From: PHAA01 sp034927445
GTDB taxonomy: Bacteria > Bacillota > Syntrophomonadia > Syntrophomonadales > Syntrophomonadaceae
Direction of reading: 5' to 3'
Length of the DNA: 64,000 nt
Assembly: GCA_034927445.1 (NCBI GenBank)
Contig: JAYFPZ010000005.1
Span: 1-64,000 of the forward strand
The translations under genes were made by a program, and so were the position numbers. The notes under the pieces were generated by a model. The model made no database searches. It saw only the letters and a program-made list of their open reading frames with translations, and was not told where the DNA came from. Positions 59,885 through 64,000 of the stretch are shown one piece after another (positions within the stretch are counted from its first letter, which is position 1; every line of letters begins with the position of its first letter).

Positions 59885-62263
59885 ATGAGCACTATTTTGA
59901 GGTGGATGCGGGAAAAATTTTTAGGGCGGCACTTGCCTTTACGCGTACGGCTGTTTAATATGATGGGTTTTGCCGGCATTGGTATAGCCCTGATTTCGTC
60001 AATCATCTCTATCCTCAACGGGGAACCGCTGGTTAGCACGCTGGCTAACCTGATTACAGCCCCCATCGCCTTCGCTCTTATTTATTACGCTTCCCGCAGC
60101 GGCCGCTACCAGATTTGTTATATGATCACCATTATCGTTCTATTCTTGATCATGTTTCCAGTCATTTTCTTTTTAGCTGGCGCTTACTACGGCGCGATGC
60201 CTTATTTTTTCATCTTTGCAGCCGTCTTCACCGTTTTCATGTTGGAAGACAGAAAAGCTCTACTCTTTGTGTTGCTGGAAATTTTTGTATACATTGCCAT
60301 ATGTATACATGCTTATAACTATCCCCGCGCGATATTCATGTTTGCCTCGGAAGCAACCCGCTTGCGGGATATCGTTATTGGTTTCACTATCTGCAGTATA
60401 GCCTTGAGCATAACCCTGTATCTTCATTTCCGGGAATTCCTGGAACAGCAGCGGCAGTTGGAAAAAGCCCGGGAAGACGCAGTTTTGGCCAGCCAGGCCA
60501 AGAGTAATTTTCTGGCCAATATGAGCCATGAAATCAGGACCCCTATCAATGTTATTCTGGGCATGAACGAGATGGTGCTGCGGGATAGTATGAGCGACAG
60601 CATATCCACTTATGGCAGGAGCATACAGAATGCCGGCAAGACACTGCTTAACATCATTAATGACATCCTGGATGTAGAAAAAATTGAAACTGGTAAAATG
60701 GAATTGATGGAGGAGCAATACCGAACCGCTGATTTAATTGGTGATCTGGTTATGATAGGCCTGGAACTCGGCAATAGAAAAGGCCTCCGCTTTTCCGTGC
60801 ACGCAGACGAAAATTTGCCGGCGGAACTGGTCGGCGATTTTCTGCATGTCAAACAAATCGTGGCAAACTTTATCAGCAACGCGGTTAAATATACCGAACG
60901 CGGCTCGGTAACGCTGTCCGTTTACCAAGAACCGGTCACAAGCTCCCGGGGCAGAGATATTCTGTTGGGCCTCTCCGTGGCCGATACCGGCATTGGCATC
61001 AAAGGAGAGAACCTAAACGCGTTATTCGAAGCTTTTGTGCAGGTGAATGTACACATGCACCGCCATACCGAAGGCACCGGCCTAGGACTGGCTATCACCA
61101 AAGAACTGACGGAACATATGGGCGGACGCATTTATGTGGAAAGTACCTTTGGGGAAGGCAGCGTTTTCACCGTCGAGATTCCGCAGGGCATTGGAGCAGC
61201 TGAGCCTATGGGTCCGCTCACCTTATCGGGGAATAAGCCGCCCCGGCCGCGAGAAAAAGGATTTATCGCCCCGCGAGGAAATGTTTTGGTGGTGGACGAC
61301 AATGAGGAAAATTTACAGGTAATAAAAGCGCTCTTAAGCAGCACTATGCTGCGGATAGATGCGGCTGCGAGCGGCCATGAGTGCCTGGGACTGGTGAAAG
61401 ACAACCATTATCATATCATCTTTATTGATTATATGATGCCGGATCTGGATGGGGTCGCTACCCGCCGGCGCCTGCAGGAGAAAATCGAAGGTTTCAGCGT
61501 ACCTACCGTCGCCTTTACTGCCAATGTGATCGCCGGCGTCGGTCAAATGCTCTTAGACGCTGGATTTGACGCATATATGTCCAAACCAGTCATGTGGAAT
61601 GATCTTAAAAAAATGCTGCTCCGCTATCTGCCAGCTGAAATCGTTATATGGGATGAAAATGAATCTCCGTTGCCAGACACTGAAAATTTAATAGAAGAGA
61701 TGAAGCAGGCACTGGCGGACTATGATATCGAGCTGGATAAGGGACTGCACTATGTGGATGGCAACATAGCGCAATACTTAACCGTAGCTAAGATTTTTAC
61801 GGATAACTATGCGTCAGAAATAGATAAAATTGCCCGCTTGGCTGGGGCAGGTGATATAAAGCGCCTGACCTATGAAATCCATTCTCTGAAAAGTAAAGCG
61901 CTATCGCTAGGAGCGGTCCATTTGCATGAGCTGGCTGCGCAATTGGAAAAACGCTGCCGGGCGGAAGACGCCGACTATATCAAAACGGCCCTGCCGCTTT
62001 TGTGCTTTGAGTGGGAGAGAACCAATACCGGCCTGGAGCGATTCAATTCCCCCAAGGGGGAGCAGGCGTTCGCCGCCGGTGACAATGACAAAGGCAGTAC
62101 GGCCGCTTTACTGGAATACATCCGCGCTTGCCGTCGGACAGAATCGCGGCAGGAATTGGACAGAATCGCGGCTGCGGGCGGAATCGACGGAATCGATCTG
62201 AACGCGGTCCGCCACTCGATTGAAGAACTTGATTTTGAGGAAGCGGAACAAATGCTGGTATAA
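59885..62263 (+). CDS. Hybrid sensor histidine kinase with receiver and Hpt domains
   Basis: 792 aa: five or six N-terminal helices (about 30-180), HisKA ANMSHEIRTPINVILG (His215), HATPase (NFISNAVKYTERGS, VADTGIGI, GTGLGLAITKEL), receiver VLVVDDNEENLQV with Asp515 in FIDYMMPDLDG and Lys in MSKPVM, and C-terminal Hpt EIHSLKSKALSLGA (His666). All four phosphorelay modules are intact, so it can pass phosphate to the LuxR-type regulator 26 bp downstream. GGAGAGAC precedes the ATG. The seven-bladed external sensor of some families is absent; the signal is unknown and may be sensed within the membrane. Confidence 0.92.
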   Translation: MSTILRWMREKFLGRHLPLRVRLFNMMGFAGIGIALISSIISILNGEPLVSTLANLITAPIAFALIYYASRSGRYQICYMITIIVLFLIMFPVIFFLAGAYYGAMPYFFIFAAVFTVFMLEDRKALLFVLLEIFVYIAICIHAYNYPRAIFMFASEATRLRDIVIGFTICSIALSITLYLHFREFLEQQRQLEKAREDAVLASQAKSNFLANMSHEIRTPINVILGMNEMVLRDSMSDSISTYGRSIQNAGKTLLNIINDILDVEKIETGKMELMEEQYRTADLIGDLVMIGLELGNRKGLRFSVHADENLPAELVGDFLHVKQIVANFISNAVKYTERGSVTLSVYQEPVTSSRGRDILLGLSVADTGIGIKGENLNALFEAFVQVNVHMHRHTEGTGLGLAITKELTEHMGGRIYVESTFGEGSVFTVEIPQGIGAAEPMGPLTLSGNKPPRPREKGFIAPRGNVLVVDDNEENLQVIKALLSSTMLRIDAAASGHECLGLVKDNHYHIIFIDYMMPDLDGVATRRRLQEKIEGFSVPTVAFTANVIAGVGQMLLDAGFDAYMSKPVMWNDLKKMLLRYLPAEIVIWDENESPLPDTENLIEEMKQALADYDIELDKGLHYVDGNIAQYLTVAKIFTDNYASEIDKIARLAGAGDIKRLTYEIHSLKSKALSLGAVHLHELAAQLEKRCRAEDADYIKTALPLLCFEWERTNTGLERFNSPKGEQAFAAGDNDKGSTAALLEYIRACRRTESRQELDRIAAAGGIDGIDLNAVRHSIEELDFEEAEQMLV

Positions 62264-62289
62264 GGCCACAAGCCAGGAAGGGTGCTCAT

Positions 62290-62922
62290 ATGCAAAAGAA
62301 AAACATAGTATTATTGATAGATGATGATGTTGTATTATTGAAAATGGCTGAAGAAATGCTGCGCGATGCTTATGACGTAAGCCTGGTGAAATCCGGAAAA
62401 AACGCTTTGCGCTTACTAACCGGGGGATTTACGCCCGACATTATCCTGTTGGATGTCGATATGCCCACTATGGATGGCTATGAAACCATCCGCTGCCTGC
62501 GCGAGTTAGAAAACTGCGAAGATATCCCCATCATATTTCTGACTGGGTTCAATCAGCCTGAAGCAGAGCTCAAAGGATTAAACCTGGGCGCGGCCGATTA
62601 TGTAACCAAGCCCTTCGTAAAAGAAATACTGTTCACCCGCATGGAGCTCTGCCTGAAAAACGCCCAACGTCAGCGGCGGCTGCGTATTTTAGAACAAAAC
62701 AAAAAGAGAACCGACCTCGACCCAGATAAACTTGACGCCGCAATTAAAGTTTTAACCGATACCGAACGAAAAATAATGGGACTTATGGCGCTGGGATTCT
62801 CCAATCAGGAAATCGCCCAGGAACTATGTTATTCATATTCCTATGTCAAAAAGGTAGCCGCCATTATATTAAATAAACTGAACCTCCATAAAAGAAACGA
62901 ATTGAAAAAGATGCTGCTCTAG
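62290..62922 (+). CDS. Response regulator with LuxR-type HTH
   Basis: 210 aa: receiver LLIDDDVVLLKM with Asp55 (IILLDVDMPTMDG), Thr in FLTGFNQ and Lys in VTKPFVKE, then a LuxR/GerE-like helix-turn-helix (TDTERKIMGLMALGFSNQEIAQELCYSYSYVKKVAAIILNKLNLHKRNEL). AGGAAGGG precedes the ATG. Likely output of the hybrid kinase upstream. Targets unknown. Confidence 0.92.
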   Translation: MQKKNIVLLIDDDVVLLKMAEEMLRDAYDVSLVKSGKNALRLLTGGFTPDIILLDVDMPTMDGYETIRCLRELENCEDIPIIFLTGFNQPEAELKGLNLGAADYVTKPFVKEILFTRMELCLKNAQRQRRLRILEQNKKRTDLDPDKLDAAIKVLTDTERKIMGLMALGFSNQEIAQELCYSYSYVKKVAAIILNKLNLHKRNELKKMLL

Positions 62923-63042
62923 CTGTTGTTCAACCCGACCGCGGAACGGGTGAAGGGCGCTGCTTTCCCAACTTGCTTGGCGCCCGCATCAATTCACACT
63001 CACATGGTACTTCCAGGTCCATCCTAAAGTTCAAAAAGAACC

Positions 63043-63176
63043 TTGATTCCACTGCAAAAAGTACATTTGAGGATTTTGTATAATTCAAAAATACAACAAA
63101 GTTACTCTGTGCCGTTACCTCGGGATGACATCACTTTTTCAGTGATCTCGAACGAGGCTTTTGGCAGTGGAATCAA
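63043..63176. repeat. MITE-like element copy 2 (TTGATTCCACTGC ends)
   Basis: TTGATTCCACTGC (63043-63055) and perfect inverse GCAGTGGAATCAA (63164-63176), 134 bp end to end, non-coding, with an internal hairpin ATCACTTTTTCAGTGAT. Related to 59702-59846. The rest of 62923-63221 has no gene. Confidence 0.7.
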
Positions 63177-63221
63177 CCTTGCTTATTCCAGCATTTAAAA
63201 CACCCATGTACAAACCATATC

Positions 63222-63270
63222 TTTACACATATGACATGATATGATAATCTTGTACTAGTAAATGTAGTAC
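63222..63270 (+). promoter_or_regulatory. Promoter and palindromic operator of the GntR unit
   Basis: TTTACA (63222-63227) and GATAAT (63243-63248) are 15 bp apart. Just downstream, GTACTA (63252-63257) and TAGTAC (63265-63270) form a perfect inverted repeat around 7 bp, overlapping the expected start. The pattern fits autoregulation by the YtrA-type repressor encoded next. Confidence 0.6.
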
Positions 63271-63285
63271 AAAGAAGGGGTTTAT

Positions 63286-63681
63286 TTGTGGTTTGATATA
63301 AACCCGGGCTCGAGTATTCCTATCTATATGCAATTAGTCGATAGAATTAGAGAATCAGTGGCACGAGGAATTTTGGAACCGGGCGACAGGGTGCCCACTG
63401 TCCGTGAACTGGCATCCCATTTAACCATCAATCCAAATACCATAGCCAAGGCCTACCGGCATCTGGAGCGGGAGGGGGTCATAATTACCATGGGCTCCAG
63501 GGGATCCTTTATTTCCGCTGATTTGCCGGGCGACAGCAATGATGAAGGACGGCAGGTCATTGGCGGGTTGCTCGACAAATTGCTGGTGGAAGCTTTTCAC
63601 CGGGGGGTCAATGCCAGGGAGTTTCGCAGGCTGGTAGAAGAAAGGCTGCAGAAATGGGAAGAGGAAAGGGGAAACAGGTAA
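63286..63681 (+). CDS. GntR-family regulator, YtrA type
   Basis: 131 aa from a TTG just after AAGAAGGGG. The N-terminal winged helix reads IYMQLVDRIRESVARGILEPGDRVPTVRELASHLTINPNTIAKAYRHLEREGVI, with GSRGSFI as the wing. The short C-terminal helical dimerisation part is characteristic of YtrA regulators, which lie in front of and repress ABC transporter genes. The next gene, an ABC ATPase, begins 1 nt after its stop. Confidence 0.92.
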   Translation: MWFDINPGSSIPIYMQLVDRIRESVARGILEPGDRVPTVRELASHLTINPNTIAKAYRHLEREGVIITMGSRGSFISADLPGDSNDEGRQVIGGLLDKLLVEAFHRGVNAREFRRLVEERLQKWEEERGNR

Positions 63682-64000
63682 GTGCAGGATTTGAGTATCA
63701 AAACGGGTGGGTTGAGCAAATCCTTTGAAGGATTCGTTGCTTTGGATAATATTACAATTCAGGTGGCGGCCGGGTCGGTCTTCGGGTTGGTTGGCCCCAA
63801 TGGAGCAGGTAAGACAACTTTGATAAAAATTTTCATGGACATCATCCGCCCGGACAGGGGTTCGGTGGAGTTGTTGGGCCAAAGCTCCGGGCAGACGAGC
63901 CGAATTAGGGAAAAGGTTGGGTATGTTCCGGATATACCCGGCATGTACCCGAATTTCAAATGTGAAGAGATGTTTCGTTTAGGCAGCAAGCTTTATCCTG
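63682..64000 (+). CDS. ABC transporter ATPase (partial, runs off window end)
   Basis: A GTG start immediately after the GntR stop; 106 codons visible, open at the window edge. SIKTGGLSKSFEGFVALDNITIQV, Walker A GPNGAGKTTLIKIF and YVPDIPGMYPNFKCEEMFRL are visible; signature and Walker B lie beyond the end. Typical YtrB-like partner of the regulator, probably an ABC-2 exporter with permease genes following. Confidence 0.88.
   Translation, partial: MQDLSIKTGGLSKSFEGFVALDNITIQVAAGSVFGLVGPNGAGKTTLIKIFMDIIRPDRGSVELLGQSSGQTSRIREKVGYVPDIPGMYPNFKCEEMFRLGSKLYP

Overview
The window reads as chromosome from a spore-forming, mid-G+C member of the Clostridia (Peptococcaceae/Syntrophomonadaceae-like by gene style; species not determinable). 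Support: a SpoIIP-type sporulation hydrolase, Gram-positive ribosome binding sites (AGGAGG), TTG starts, Firmicute-type transporters, and a type VII secretion (Ess-like) locus. Most of the window has similar codon use; 12.5-15.05 kb is clearly more AT-rich and looks acquired.

1-12.4 kb is a fluoride-response island. Three crcB-motif (fluoride) riboswitches, each with a recognisable sigma-A type promoter, sit in front of three transcription units: (i) an XdhC-like Rossmann protein, a small membrane protein, two MutS-like ATPases, a miniature P-type ATPase and a 2-TM peptide; (ii) on the minus strand, a CPA2-type antiporter, a tandem universal stress protein and a 77-aa protein; (iii) enolase, the classical fluoride-sensitive enzyme, followed by a dynamin-like GTPase. 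No Fluc/CrcB or CLC-F exporter is visible in the window.

12.5-18.8 kb is accessory DNA: an AT-rich protein with two P-loop modules (possible defence gene), a metallo-beta-lactamase-fold hydrolase, and a 2.3-kb integrated element at tRNA-Arg(CCG). The element has an intact tRNA at one end, a 46-bp duplicated tRNA 3' end at the other, a tyrosine integrase, a Doc/AbrB-type toxin-antitoxin pair and a scrap of an RHS core domain.

19.1-29.6 kb holds a MacA/MacB-like efflux system with its response regulator and kinase, then a GT2 / GtrA / GT-C glycosylation operon. The two transcription units share promoters with 11-bp phased TTCAG boxes, each ending exactly 10 bp before the -10 hexamer, so the regulator probably controls both. 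A convergent MFS exporter follows.

29.7-47 kb is mostly housekeeping and membrane genes: SpoIIP, adenosylhomocysteinase, signal peptidase II, DUF3006 plus ComEC-like hydrolase, a lipoprotein, an ABC-2 transporter, patatin and PlsC lipid enzymes, a CmpB-HD membrane protein divergent from a TetR regulator, SppA, RDD and EamA proteins, a DUF559 nuclease in an inverted-repeat cassette, and a second ABC-2 pair.

47-59 kb is a divergent type VII secretion locus on the minus strand: EssC with an FHA domain, a YukD ubiquitin-like protein, five WXG100-size proteins, a longer helical-hairpin protein, an EssB-like-topology protein and several membrane or exported proteins. No EsaA, EssA or canonical EssB is present. 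59-64 kb carries a lipoprotein, a hybrid histidine kinase with its LuxR-type regulator (bracketed by two copies of a MITE-like repeat), and a GntR/YtrA-type regulator with an ABC ATPase that runs off the end.
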